Part shown: positions 45,701 through 57,533 of the stretch, one piece after another
Layout of the letters: every line of letters begins with the position of its first letter
Position numbering within the stretch: position 1 is the first letter of the stretch
From: Rhea pennata
Taxonomy: Eukaryota; Chordata; Aves; Rheiformes; Rheidae
Reading direction: 5' to 3'
DNA length: 64,000 nt
Assembly: GCF_028389875.1 (NCBI RefSeq)
Contig: NC_084668.1
Location: 17,565,993 to 17,629,992, forward strand
The notes under the pieces: generated by a model
The model's input: only the letters and a program-made list of their open reading frames with translations
Databases searched by the model: none
Told to the model about the DNA's origin: nothing
Made by a program: the position numbers and the translations under genes

Positions 45701-48700
45701 CGTTACCCGTTGCCCCCGAACAGGGTATGAGCACCACCTGTTTCTCTGTATGATGCTGTGCAACTCTCATAGCATTTGCCTGCAGACTCTGTGCAAGGTA
45801 ACAGGGACACTTGTCTTGTGTGCAAACTGGCAGTTGCTGTAAGAGGTAGGACTGCAGAGCTGGGGCTCTCTTCAGCTCTGTGCAGCATGGATGTCACCAG
45901 TGAGCCTAAATTTCTTTATTCTCCCTGTGTTGTCTGTGTCCCAAAGGTCCCAAGCACATGAATATCTCTGCCTGAAAGAGTTTGGAGATTGAGGAGGTGC
46001 AAAGGGGGATTGGCAAAGTTCACTTCTGATCCTGGGATGCCTTTGTCTGCAGGATTTTTATTCTTCTGTCTTGGACATCCTGACTCCAGATGATGTTCGT
46101 ATCCTGGTGGAGACAGAGGACGAGTATTCCCGGCGTGGGCAGTTTGAGCGGGTGTTCCCCACCCACATCTCCATGCGGTACCTGCGCTTCTTTGAGCAGC
46201 CTCGTTACTTCAACATCCTGGCGACCCAGTGGGAGCTCAAATACTACTTGAATAAACATAAAGGTAACTGAGAGCCTGGCGTGGTTACCTGAGCCTGAAA
46301 GGCTGCCTGTCTGCAGTACTGGGAGACTTGTGAACTGTGCTGAGCAACATTAGCTTTAGAAAATGTGTTCTGCTCCCAAACTGCTTCACATGTGAGGAAA
46401 AACTTGTTCTGAGTTGATCATAAGTGCTGACTGCCCCCATGTACTCAGCACCAGGAGTTGCAGGTGGCCTAGGCTTTTCTGGTCCCCTACTTGAAGCAGG
46501 CTGGATTCTACCTTGAGCCTGTAAATCTGATCCTTATTGCATACCTCTGCCTTCTTTAAAAGGAGAAAATGCTCGAGTCATTGGGTTTGTTCCTTAAGGT
46601 ATTTTGTGAAGTGAAGGGAAAATTGGACCTGTTTGCCTGGTCTCCTGTTGCTTTCTAGTCTATGAAAAAGTATCTGCGTGCACAAAGGAGAAAGGAGGAT
46701 TTTTCCGAAGCAGTAGGAATTTAGCTGTCACTTTCACCTTTTCTGGACAGCTCTGATCCAGTAAGAACAGTCTTTTAATGAGGCTTAACTGGGCCAGACC
46801 AATTCCTTCTTGCTCAGGGCTGTCTCTGTCAGGGCAACTGGAAAGGTTATTTTGTAAGGAAGAACTAACAGAGCTCCAGCGTGGGATGTTAGAGAACTTG
46901 GTGAGGGAGGAAAAAAAGACGGTAGCCTGGAGCTTTCTAGTGCACGTCTCATCTAGATGGAAAGGTTTCTGAAGGCGCTGACTCTCTGCTGAGCTTGCCA
47001 TATGTGGGCTGCTAGTCTGACTTTAAAGCAGAGTGGAAAAAATACTTTTGTCATTTCTCACTGCTGTTTAATCAAATATGAAAGGGGTCGGTAACAGGCT
47101 CTCACAGAGAGATAGTAACCTCATAGCCCTCTCCAGCTGCACTGTCAGTGCGTGTCTGTCGTTTGTCTCGCTAATACCTTTGCTGGATCCTCTTCTGTCA
47201 GCTGGAGGAAAGATCTTGTCATCGTCCTCACTGAAGTGCCGCCCTGAGCTTTGCTGCTAAAGCTGGGAGCCTTGTTCAGTGATCTAACCTGGAAAGCAGA
47301 ATTGTTCCAACGTGATGCTGCTTTTCATCTCTGAACAAAACCCCAGTCTTCCTCTGTGTACTTTCCATTCACATGTTCCATGTAATCATTGTTTCTCCCT
47401 GGACAGCAAGGTGCAAAATGCTGTCTGATGTATAGAGCAGGGCTATCCTGCTCACCTCAGCTCCCAGGATATGTTTTTTTTCCAAGGTCCTGAGGCTTGC
47501 TGAAAGGTCAAAGAGGAACAGTTTAACTGGGCAACAAGGATTCCTCCTATAGCTAGAGCTCGTATCGTATAGCAAAACCACAGTAACCCCAGCTGGACAG
47601 CATCAAGTTCCTGGCCCTTGCTTTGCTAGTTCTTAAATCTCAAGGCAACTTAGCTTGTGGGGTGGTTCTAAGAATCTTTAAAAAGAAATACGGAAGGCAG
47701 CAGTCCTGTATTTCTCAAAGTTGCGTAGTTAGTAGATGGCAGGGAGCTTGGATGTACTGGAGACAGCTAGGAGGAGGTGGAACAGGTCTTGGAGGAAATG
47801 GAGCTTGTTCACTGCAGCTAGACACATGGCTGTGGCTCAGAGTGACCATCTCTGTGCTCTGGAGCAGCACGTCTTGTGTGTGGAGACCATCTCGAGAGAT
47901 GGGCATCTGTGTGCATTGTCAGCGAAGTTGGCCTGTGCCAGCCTTGCCCTCTGCCAGGGATGGAGAACAGGTCTCAGCCCAGGCCGCACAGGCCATGTCG
48001 AGACCTGTGTGCGTTCATGTGGCCTGGATGGATCAAGTGCAGGGAAGAGACGACGTACTGACGTGCTGCTGTTTATAGGTGCAGGGATGAGGTACCCAAG
48101 CTGCTCTCCTCTAGGAAAGAGGTCGATGACAGCAAAGCTGCTCTACATTTGCATTGTAGAAAACTCCTCCAGTGCAGCCCAAATCAGCTGCTGCTGTTGG
48201 CAAGCATCAGGCTCAAGGGGACGAGCAGTCTGGTCTAAATTGGCAAATCCTGTGTTGCCCCAGTTTCCCTATGTAGCTGAATGCTGCATGGCGTGGCTGG
48301 CTTTTTGGGATCAAGACGGACGCCACAGCAGACCACGTGCTAACATTCAGTGGTGTTTACTTGTGCAAAAGGTGAATGCCCTTAATTAACCCTGTTTGCT
48401 GTGACCCAGGCCACGTGTTCAAGTAGTTAAGGCATGGCACGTGCTGCATGATCGGTTCCCTCCTGTGTGGTGTTCTTGTGTGTGCTAGGCTGGGAGGACG
48501 CAGCTCAGCTCAGATTTTGTCCTTCATTCTTGTTTCTTGTTTGTTTTTTCCACTTTCCAGGTCTGGAGCTGTTGAGGAACTGGTGTGTCAAAGGATACCA
48601 CACTGGGGCAGGGACAGATTTGGCTCGGATGGTGAGTTTGGCTATGGGTGAGCTAGAGAGAGGTTGTTCTTTGCCTGCTCTGAAGTTTAAGAAGGGGAGC

Positions 48701-50375
48701 AGGAAGCACAATCTTCCTGTTGCCAGATGCCCCATTACCCTGGGGAGTTCCTGGCTCAGGGGCAGGCAAAGAGGGCCTGTAGCGCTCAGACATGCTTTTG
48801 TGCTTGTTTCATTTCCTGTGAATCCTGTCCTACCTGCGTTAGTGCTGTTCTTCCCCCTGTGCCAGGGCCTTCGAGGAGTCTAGGAAAACCCATTTTCTAT
48901 CTCCCTCCAGTGTGAAGTCCACTCAGTAAATCAGATCTGCAAGTACTTTGCATCTGAATATCCTTGGGTGCGCTAGGCACAGCTCCAGATATTTAGAATC
49001 TGATCTGCCCTATATTTCCCTCTGTGAGGGGACAATCTCCGTCTGTCACTCCCGTGCCCTAGAACAGGCTCATGCAGTGAAAGAAACCCACTCTTTTGAC
49101 CTCAAGATGTACTGCTCCCACTTGCAGCAGAGGGACTTGTTAAACAGAGAGTAAAGGCTGTTATGTTTGCTATTCTGGGAACAGACTGGTGGCAGTGACA
49201 ATGCAGGGCGGTGGCAAGGCAGTTTAAGCTCAAGAACGCTAGGGCAGCCTCTGGCAAAGCCCAGCCTGCTTGGAGCATGGCAGAGTAAGGGTTTTTGCAA
49301 TATGTCGACAACTTGAGTAGCCACTTGCTTGACTTGATTGATCCTCCTCCTGCAGTGGTCGTTGCCGAAGTCTTTCTTCCTCCAGAAAAACAACGTTCAA
49401 TCAAATGGCTTCAGCAAACTGGAACTGGGCAGGCTGAGGTGAGTTTGCACTGGCTGTGATGTGCCTGATGTTTGCAGTGTAGCTTTAGGACTGGTATTCT
49501 GAGAGAGAATGGTCACCAAGGAAAGCAGTTTTGTTTAGAAGGAGAGGAGCAGGTTGACTTAAGGGGTCTGAGCCTCTCCTTTCTGGGTAGGCAAGTGGTA
49601 GGATTAGCAAGGTGTCTACAGTACTGGACATGTCTCCTTGGCACTGTATGTCCAGCGCTGATGGGAGTGAGGCCGGAGGGGAATAGCTGGGCTGGATAAT
49701 ATTTGGTGAGCAGCTGTTGTGGGCAGGACATGCAGATGAGATGTTCCCCGGAAGGGACCTGCAGCACCTCTGTGGGCTCTAACACAGCCAGCAGTGAGCA
49801 GGGACTCTCATGAGACTCTATCCTCCAGCATGGGGCTGAGAGAGCAGTGAGGCTTGCTGGGCTGCTACACTTGCCAGCATCCCTAGGCAAAGCTGGACTG
49901 CAAAATAGGCGCTGCAGGCTCTCTCAGATGAACCCTCATTCTCCAGGACAGGCACATCACTGGTCTCTGGTGTTAAGGAGAAGGAAATCCCTGCTCTTGT
50001 GCCTGTGACAGGATGCAGTTGGCTTTATGTGCAGCCGGGGAGATCAGCCACTCGCCCTAATGTCTCCTCACTGTCTTGGATGTCTGGGGTAATTGATGCA
50101 GGCATAGAGGAGCCTGGCAGCCCTGTTTTCTGAGCCTGTGTGTGGTGATACCACAGGTGGGTGTTGCACCGTGCCCCTTCTGATCCTTTTCACTGTTCCT
50201 AAGTAGCATGGGGTCTCCTTTCTTCTGCAGCAGACTGCTCCCTTCAAGAGATGATGAGGACCCTGCGAGAAGCCTGGAGCCCAACTCTACACAGAGTTTA
50301 CCTCTCAACAAGTGCACTGATGGAGCTGACCAGAAATCTGCTGGCTGCCTCTCAGACACTACCCTGGTGATGTGA
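30275..50375 (+). CDS. TTLL4: TTLL4, tubulin/histone-chaperone polyglutamylase
   Basis: 18 coding exons, 1107 aa: 30275-31593 (exon begins 30200), 32906-33018, 33519-33582, 34669-34793, 35368-35478, 36501-36577, 37528-37722, 37806-37888, 38999-39127, 39813-39935, 41717-41815, 42505-42639, 43393-43530, 45367-45469, 46053-46263, 48561-48631, 49356-49438, 50231-50375. A long, mostly disordered N-terminus with an acidic stretch (about 450-478) precedes the TTL ATP-grasp domain (about 535-890). Visible motifs include [42 protein letters not shown] and [14 protein letters not shown] followed by EVNISPS. Known role: initiates glutamate side chains on beta-tubulin, nucleosome assembly proteins and other targets. 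The start matches human MASAG. The protein is shorter than human (1199 aa), mostly in the N-terminus and tail. A non-coding exon ends at 21378. The last exon has tandem CAG acceptors. Confidence 0.96.
32586..32657. repeat. Two-copy 36-bp tandem duplication
   Basis: Two adjacent 36-bp units, both beginning TGTGGTGCTACCA and ending TCTCCCAGCAGGG, differ at a few positions. The pair lies in the TTLL4 intron before the exon at 32906. Each copy ends with a CAG that could act as a decoy acceptor. Confidence 0.75.
42700..42742. repeat. Poly-T tract
   Basis: About 43 bases of T are broken only by GG at 42714-42715, followed by AAATAAAAA. The tract lies just after the TTLL4 exon ending at 42639. It may be a retroposed poly-A tail in antisense or simple slippage; no element body is recognisable beside it. 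Length may be inaccurate because homopolymers are hard to sequence. Confidence 0.8.
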
Positions 50376-51240
50376 TTAAGCAGCCACCGTCCCTCCTTGG
50401 GGACACCTGAACCTACCTCAAAGGAAGAGACAGGAGCTAGCTCCAGAGACCAAGGACTGTGGGAGCCCCTTGCGCTGCACGCTTGTTCGTGGGCTGTTTT
50501 TAGAGAGGGATATTTTACTGGGCAAAGGGGAGAGAGCTGTTTAGCTTCAGATTTTTAAAACAAAAGTCTCCAGATGGCGAAGCCTGGGGAAGTGTGGTTT
50601 GTCTGGCCTTTGTCTTAGGCTTTTGTTAAAGCCTGATGTGGTGGCAGCTTTTTTGCTGCGTGGGAGCTGGCTGAGCTTGGAGTCAGCCTGGCCTTCCCTT
50701 TCCCCACCAGCACAGGCCAAGCCCTTGCTTGGCTGTGTCACTGTGCACTAGTCCTGAGCTGCTGGGAGCCCAGCAGAGCTTAATCTTCTCTGGCTTCACT
50801 GCAGCCTGGCCCCAGGGTAGAGACTGGCAGCCCCAGGAGAAAAAGGCACCCTGGTTCTCCTGCCACCAGTCAGCTCCTCTGGGAGGAGCGGGGTTTGAGA
50901 CTTAATTGACTTGGTTTATCTTTTCGGAAAGCCTGTGCCAAGATCCTTCCCTGCTGTCCTCCCCCAGCTTCAGGGCCTGGAGGAAACCTCAGGCTTGCAC
51001 GTCACCACTGCTCGCTTGCAGAGAGAGGCCGCAAACACCAGTGTGGCCACCATCTGTAGTGGGGCCAGTACAGCTGCCCGGAGGGAGCATCCTCTCAAGG
51101 CTCTTGGCGCTCCTGTGTAACCCTGCAAAGTGTGCACAGGTGCCACAGGCTGGTGCTATTCTTGTGGGCTCTGATCTCTGTTTCCCCTTTGTTTCTCAAG
51201 GATCTCCATTAAAATTTAGTGCTCTCAGCTGTTCTCATGG
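50376..51240 (+). other. TTLL4 3' UTR
   Basis: Untranslated sequence follows the TGA at 50373-50375. It ends a little after an ATTAAA hexamer at 51208-51213. The exact cleavage point is inferred. Confidence 0.65.
51208..51213 (+). terminator. ATTAAA polyadenylation signal, TTLL4
   Basis: This is the first recognisable poly-A hexamer downstream of the TTLL4 stop. It is followed within 50 bases by TG- and T-rich sequence (CTGTTCTCATGGTCTTG), as expected of a cleavage region. Confidence 0.65.
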
Positions 51241-53195
51241 TCTTGACCTTGCTGCATTTCCTTGGTGCATTTGGGTACAGAGGGCAGATCAGCTGCCCCC
51301 ATGCTCTGTCAGGCTCAGGTGTAGGCAGGGTTTGTGCCACCCCCTAGCCTTTCCCCAGGGTCAGTGAGGGCTCCTCTTCCATCCTGCCCTGAGCTGGCCC
51401 TTAGATAAGCATTGCTGTGGCTTGACATCCCTTTAGGTAAGATAGCATCTCTTAGGGTTGCAGCTTGGCTCTGGAATCTGCCTTGCATCTCTGTGCTGGG
51501 CTACCTCTACGGGCTCTGCTGCTCTGTGCTGCTTGCTAGGGGTTGCTTTTGCAGCCATTTGCTGGGCTTAATCTGGGGCTTTTCCTTTCTCCCTGGGGCT
51601 GTGAGGGCTGAGGCAGGCACGAGCTTGGGCAGCACAGCAAGAGGCAATGCTGTGAGCTGTGCCCTGTGTGCTGTGCTCCCGCAGGTGTCCCCATGGCTGG
51701 GGCAGGCTTTAGTCCCAGCTCCTGGGCACTTCAAAGCTGAGGCATGCGGAGTACTGAGGTCTGCCTGGGGCTGGGAGAGGCACTTGGAGAACTCCTCTCC
51801 CTTCCCTGATGTGTTAAATCCTTCCCTGCTCTAGGGGAAGTGCCAAGGTTGCAGGTGCTTCTCTGCCAGCTGGCTGGTGCAGGTTCTGGCCCCCAGAGCT
51901 GCATGTTGTCTCCCCTAGACTAGGCAGCCCCCCCTCAGGGGCAGGGGTTGCTCTGGGCTAGTGCCAGGCAAGGTGCTGAGCGCTGCTCCCCTGGCACGTG
52001 GGCTTGCAGAAAGCCCTTCTCTCCCCGCAGGCCCCCAGTGCCTGCAGCTCAGTCCGTGTTTCTCCAGTCTCCTTGGTGACAATCTCATTGCTCCTCGGCT
52101 TCTCTCCAGCACCCTAAAATAGCTGCCGGGGGGCGAGCATGAAAGAGGAGAGGCACGTTCCCTTCCTTGCTGCCAGCACCCCTTTGGTGGCCGGGCCCGA
52201 GCCAGGCAGCCCTGGCTCAGCGGCTGTCTTGGAGCGGTGCTGAGCTGTCTCTGCCCATCGCGCTCACTGTGTGGCTGCGTGGCAAGTGCCACTTGCTGTG
52301 CCCCTGGGCCAAGCCTTGCCTTGGTGCTGCTGCCCAGCCCCCTGCCCTCCTCTTCCTTTCTGCACCCCAGCTCTTGAGACAGGGGCTTTTTCCCTCTTAC
52401 CCTTGGCCGGGTGCTTGGGGCTGGCTCTCTCCTCCCTTCTTGCATCCAGCGTGTATTTTGGGAAGCTGTCGGCTGTGATTTAAACCCTCCTCCTGGCCTG
52501 CCCTGGCAGCATCTCCTGCTTGCTGCTCTGTGACTTGGGGACCCTATAGCCCCCTGCGGCTGGGCTGCAGCCGCCCCAGCCCCGTCAGCCGCAGCCACCG
52601 CGTCCCCTGGGCTCCCCGAGGGCAGGGCCAGCGGCAGCAGGCCCCTTATGCCCACGGCTGCTCCCAGCCTGGCATGGCAGCCAGCCAGGGGGTTATTTGA
52701 ACCTTCCTGAAATAGAAAGAGAGCTGGGAGCATGCGGAGGGTGGGAGGGGGTGGCCCGGCGGGGCAAGGAAACAGGTTCCCCACTGGCTAATGGGATCCC
52801 CCCTTCGTGAGACCCGTGAGGAGGGGCTGAACCGCAGAGGACGCCGGGGAGCAGGCGGGGTGGGGGGCAGCGTGGTCCAGGCCCTGGCAGCATCTGGGCG
52901 TGTGGGGCTGCATCCTGGGAGGTGCCGAGTGCTGCCCGGGGAGGAAAGGGGGCAGGTTTTCTGCCAACGGTCCATCTCTCCGTCACCCCCTGCGTCCCCT
53001 GAGCTGCTGCCGTCCCCTCGGGCCGCCGCCTGCAGCCCACCGCCCCCGGCAGGTGCCGCGGGCCGGGGCGGCCGGCGGCTCCCCCTCCCTCGCGGGCGGC
53101 GGCGGGGGCATGGCTGGCGTCGCTCGCTGACACCCTATCTGCCAGGCCCCGGAGCAGCCGCCGGCCCAGAATAGCAGCGCTGCCCTGCAGTCGGC
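51241..53195. promoter_or_regulatory. Intergenic region and PRKAG3 upstream region
   Basis: This is GC-rich sequence between TTLL4 and PRKAG3. Open frames of up to 289 codons on the minus strand (51915-52784) are low-complexity and match nothing I know. A perfect MEF2 consensus lies at 52114-52122. CpG density rises towards 53000-53195, next to the PRKAG3 start codon. The transcription start is not identifiable by eye. No other gene seen. Confidence 0.6.
52114..52122. promoter_or_regulatory. MEF2 site upstream of PRKAG3
   Basis: CTAAAATAG fits the YTA(A/T)4TAR MEF2 consensus exactly, about 1.07 kb upstream of the PRKAG3 ATG. PRKAG3 is a skeletal-muscle gene in mammals, so a muscle factor site is plausible, though one such match in this length can occur by chance. 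Confidence 0.4.
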
Positions 53196-56100
53196 ATGGA
53201 GCAACTCCCGAGCGCCGCTGCTCCCCAGGTACCGCCGGGCCGCCTGGGGTCCCAGCTCGGCAGCCCCCCTCCCGGGGACGTGGTGGTGGTGGTAGAGGGG
53301 GGGCTTGGGGCAGCCAGGCAGCCCTGGGGACGAGGCTGCGGAGCAGAGCCTGACCCGTGCGCCTGCCCCGGCCCCGCGGGAACGGCGGGGGTCGGGGCGG
53401 GGGGTGTTATCGTAGTGTCACCTCCTTCCCGCAGTCGGGTTTAGGTCCCCCTCGGAGTGCTCCCCGCAGGGCTGCGGCTCCTGCCGCGGGCTGCATGGTA
53501 CAGCAGGGTCTCCCGGGTGGGGGACACAGAGCCAGCCCCCTGGCCCTGCCCGAGCCCCTCTGCCTGGGGCCGCCTGCGTTGCTGTCGTAGGGCGTCCCCG
53601 GAGCGGGGGGCCGGGCAGACCTCCTGCCCAGGTGGGGCTGGCTGGGCGCCCGGCATCGCCTGCCCCGCTCGGGTGGGCCAGGCCAGCGAAGGGCAGGAGG
53701 AATCAGGGCCGGGATTTACACCTTGGGGACCAGGGGAGGGAGAGGAAGGGCGCAGAGCCGCTGCGGGACCTGCTGCGCTCCGACAGCGAACAGAGGACCC
53801 AGGCGTCCGGGGCCGGGCTCGGGGGGGGGGGGGGCGCTGAGCCGCGGGCTGGCCCCGGCTGGGGGCTTTGGCCCCGCAGGGGCTGTCGTGGCAGGGCTCT
53901 GCTCCGCTCTGCCTGCCTTGGCCCGGTGGGGGGGGGGGGCTGAGCCAGGCAGCACCCTGGGGTGGGGGCGAGGGGGGCCGGCCGCTGCTGACCCCCCTCT
54001 CTGTGTGACCCCTCAGATGTCACTGCTGAGCGCCGCTGCTCGCCCAGAGGAGGAAGGTGGGTAGACGGCAGTGGGATGACCTGTAGGACAGGTCTGGCCC
54101 TCCGCCTGCAACGTGCGTGGCCGTCCTTGCCCCCCGCGCAGCGAGCCCTGCCGGTGCTCCCCGTCACCCCACCGCTGAGCTCCTTCCTAGCAGCTCGCCG
54201 TGGCCCCCCGGCCCTATGGCTGAGAACTGCTGTGCTACGTGCAATCCCTGTCCCTATGGACCGGGGCATGGGAGCGCTCTGCACGACCCAGGGCGGTGGG
54301 GACGGCATCTCCCCCCACGGCATCCCCTTGGGGCCCTCTGCTGAGACCTGGCAGCTCGGCTCACCACCCAGGGCTGGGGTTGGTCCAGCTGCAGGGCTTC
54401 TGGAGGCACCGTGCACCAGGGAGGAGGAAGAGGAGGAGGAAGAGGACGAGGACAGGTGGAGGGGCACAAGGCCCGTCACCTTCACGCTGGGCACTGAGAT
54501 GCTGGGGTTGGGGCCAGACCCAGAAAGCGAGTTTCAGAGCCCTGATGCCGAGGTCTACATGCACTTCATGAGGAGCCACTGCTGCTACGATGCCGTCCCC
54601 ACCAGCTGCAAGCTTGTCGTCTTCGACATCACCCTGGAGGTGAGGCTGAGGGGGACCGCAGGGGCCTGAGGGTCAGCGGGGAGCGGGTGGGAGCAGGCTC
54701 GGGGACTGCCGGCACCCCTCTCCGCTCTGCCTGCAGATCAAGAAGGCCTTTGTGGCGCTGGTGGCCAACGGGGTGCGGGCAGCCCCGCTCTGGGACAGCA
54801 AGACGCAGAGCTTCGTGGGTGAGTGCCGGGAGCGCAGCGTGGCCCCTTCCCCTGCCTGGCGGCACGGAGGGCCCCAGGGCGTCGGCGCGGCGCTGCGGGC
54901 CGCCCCGGCGGCAGTGCCAGCCCCGCGTGTCTCCGCAGGGATGCTCACCATCACCGACTTCATCAACATCCTGCACCGCTACTACCGCTCGCCCCTGGTG
55001 AGTCCTGGCGCGAAGGCGCAGGGTGCTGGGGGGGGCACGGGGCAGAGCCAGCCCTCGGGTGGCAGAGCCAGCCCTCGGGCAGGGGTGCGTCTGTCTCTGG
55101 GCCAGGTTCCTGCAGACCTGCAGCTCCTATGTCCCCCTGGGGTTAATTTTTGCTCTGGGGTTGCTCTGAGCCAGCCCAATGTCCAGCGTCTGCCACTGCG
55201 CCCTGCAGTATCCCAGGGGAAGGGCCCAGCGGTGCATCTGCCCCTTCCCAGGAGGATGCTCTCACCCCACCTGGGTGCAGGCAGCTTCGGTGCCCCTGTG
55301 CCTGGCACCCAAGGGGTCCCCAAGACCTGATCCCCGCGCTCAGGGAGATGGGGCGGGACGGCTGGGAAAGGGGCAGCACCCAGGGCTTGCCCCCCCCTCC
55401 CAGAGCCCCGCGGCTGCCAGCAGGGCCCCACGGTGACGGAGCCTCTTGCTGCCCTCAGGTCCAGATCTATGAGGTGGAGGAGCACAAGATTGAGACGTGG
55501 AGAGGTACAAACAAGGGGGTCGGAACTGGGGGCGTCACACTTGGCACGGTGGTGGGTGCTGGGGGGGGCGGGAGGCGATGGGACACAGGGGCATGCGGCT
55601 GCACCGAGGGGTGGCGGGGGCTGTAGGCAGGGTCTGGGGGTGCAATCCAACCCTGCTGCTGGGGGGCACAGCCCTGCGGATGCCCCCGCTCCCACCTCTT
55701 TCCCTTCCCAGAGGTGTATCTGCAAGGCTCCTTCAAGCCGCTGGTCCACATCTCCCCAAGCGATAGGTGAGTCAGAAGCTCCCTGTCGGCGCGAGCTCAG
55801 CTTGGGGTGCAGCCTGCTCACTGGGGCTCACTCGGGGGCCTGCAGTTCCCCGGGGCCGTGTTGAGGCTGCCCCTTCCCGGAGCTGGCTCCGGTTCAGGGG
55901 AGAGGGTAGGAAGGGGAACCGCAGAGTCCGGGTGCCCCAGCTGCCCTTGGTGCAGGGGAGGTGTAGGAGAGGGGAGCGGTGACCTTGGGGGGGGGTGCTC
56001 GGGATGCCCGGGGGTTTCTGGGCACAGCCGTGTCCCCCTCCCCACGGTGGCCCTGCTGCCTGCAGCCTCTTCGATGCTGTCTACTCCCTCATCAAGCACA

Positions 56101-57533
56101 AAATCCACCGGCTGCCCGTGATCGAGCCCGTCTCAGGGAACGTCCTGCACATCCTCACGCACAAACGCATCCTCAAGTTCCTCCACATCTTCGTGAGTGC
56201 GGGGGCAAATGGGGCCGGGGGGGGGGGGGTGTAGCACGTCTGTGCACGTGCTGTGCCCGCCAGCAGCCTGCCCCGCTGCAGGGCTCCACCATCCCCAAGC
56301 CACGCTTCCTGAAGAAGACGGTGCAGGAGCTGTGCGTCGGCACCTTCCGCGACGTGGCCGTGGTGCTCGAGTCCGCCCCCATCTACACTGCCCTGGAGAT
56401 CTTCGTGGACCGCCGCGTCTCTGCGCTGCCAGTCGTCAACGATGCGGGTACCTGGGCAGGGCGCCCAGCGACCTCCTTCTCCCCATGCCGGTGGCTCCCG
56501 CCCCATCTCCACCAGCAAACCCTTCCTCCCTGTCCCATCTCACGTGGGCTCCTTGGGCTCAGGGTGGGACACCAGCAGCACCCAGGTTCCCCTGTCCCCC
56601 GCTCTGCTGTCCGAGGGCTCCGGAGGGAGCACGTCACCCAGGGGACCCTCCTGAGCCCCCTTGACCCTGGGCCGGGTGTCTCTTTGCAGGACAAGTGGTC
56701 GGCCTCTACTCAAGGTTTGACGTCATTGTGAGTATCGCGTGTTTGCACGTCTTTGCACGCCCGCACAAGCACGGGGACAGGGGGGATGTCAGAGCCAGGC
56801 GTGCACGGGCAGCCCTCTGCCCGTGTCCAGCTGGGGTGCTCGCAGCCTGCACGCGCATGGGCTGTGCACGTCGGCCCCGCGTGCAGAGCGCCGTGCGCAT
56901 CTGTCCTGTTCCCGGGGGCACTTGCGTGCCTCTGCCCGTCTTTTCCGCGTGCAGACACACGTGCTACGCACGCTTGCCTGCGGGCAGATATGCACATGCC
57001 CTGAACATCTGTCCCACGCACAGAGACACGATGTGCCCTCCTGCATCTGTCCCGTGCACACCCGTCCTGCTGCTCTGAGCACTGCCAGACTCGCGCCCTG
57101 CTCGGTGCCAGGGCAGCGTGGCTGTCGGCGCCGGCATGGGCACAGCAGGGCGCTGAGTGTGGCCTCCTCTCCGGCAGCACCTGGCAGCCCAGAAGACCTA
57201 CAACAACCTGGACATCAGCGTGCGGGAGGCCCTGCGGCAGCGCACCATCTGCCTGGAGGGGGTCCTGATCTGCTACCCCCATGAAACCATGGAGGACATC
57301 ATCAACCGCATTGCCGAGGAGCAGGTGAGCGGCGCGGGGCGCACCCCTGCCGCCCCGCAGCGCCGGCTCCCTCCCGCCGCCCCGGCTCGGCTCTGATGCT
57401 CTGGCTGCGCCCGCAGGTCCATCGCCTGGTGCTGGTGGACGAGAACCGCTACCCGCGGGGCATCGTCTCCCTCTCCGACATCCTCCAGGCCCTTGTGCTC
57501 ACTCCCGCGGGTATTGATGCTCTTAACTCTTAG
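53196..57533 (+). CDS. PRKAG3: PRKAG3, AMPK gamma-3 subunit
   Basis: Twelve coding exons, 452 aa: 53196-53228, 54017-54056, 54191-54639, 54737-54818, 54939-54997, 55459-55504, 55712-55766, 56066-56192, 56282-56447, 56690-56727, 57178-57324, 57417-57533. A variable N-terminus with an acidic Glu/Asp run (about 100-110) precedes four CBS repeats (about 155-215, 237-297, 312-372, 384-442) that form the AMP/ATP-sensing Bateman modules. Human PRKAG3 is 489 aa, and residues from about 145 to the end (GIDALNS) align closely. R188 in ANGVRAAP is intact; its counterpart is changed to Gln in the pig high-glycogen RN allele. Known role: regulatory subunit of muscle AMPK, controlling glycogen storage. Gamma-3 rather than gamma-1 or gamma-2 is inferred from position beside TTLL4 and CYP27A1. 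The first two exons are poorly conserved, so they are the least certain. Exon 3 has tandem acceptors (54191 or 54194). Confidence 0.92.
55041..55080. repeat. Two-copy 20-bp tandem duplication
   Basis: Two adjacent 20-bp units, GGCAGAGCCAGCCCTCGGG plus T or C, identical except for the last base. The pair lies in a PRKAG3 intron. The near-identity suggests a recent duplication. Confidence 0.85.

Noticed and set aside
51915-52784. Minus-strand 289-codon frame between TTLL4 and PRKAG3
   Set aside because: Low-complexity composition and no family resemblance; GC-rich DNA with few stops.
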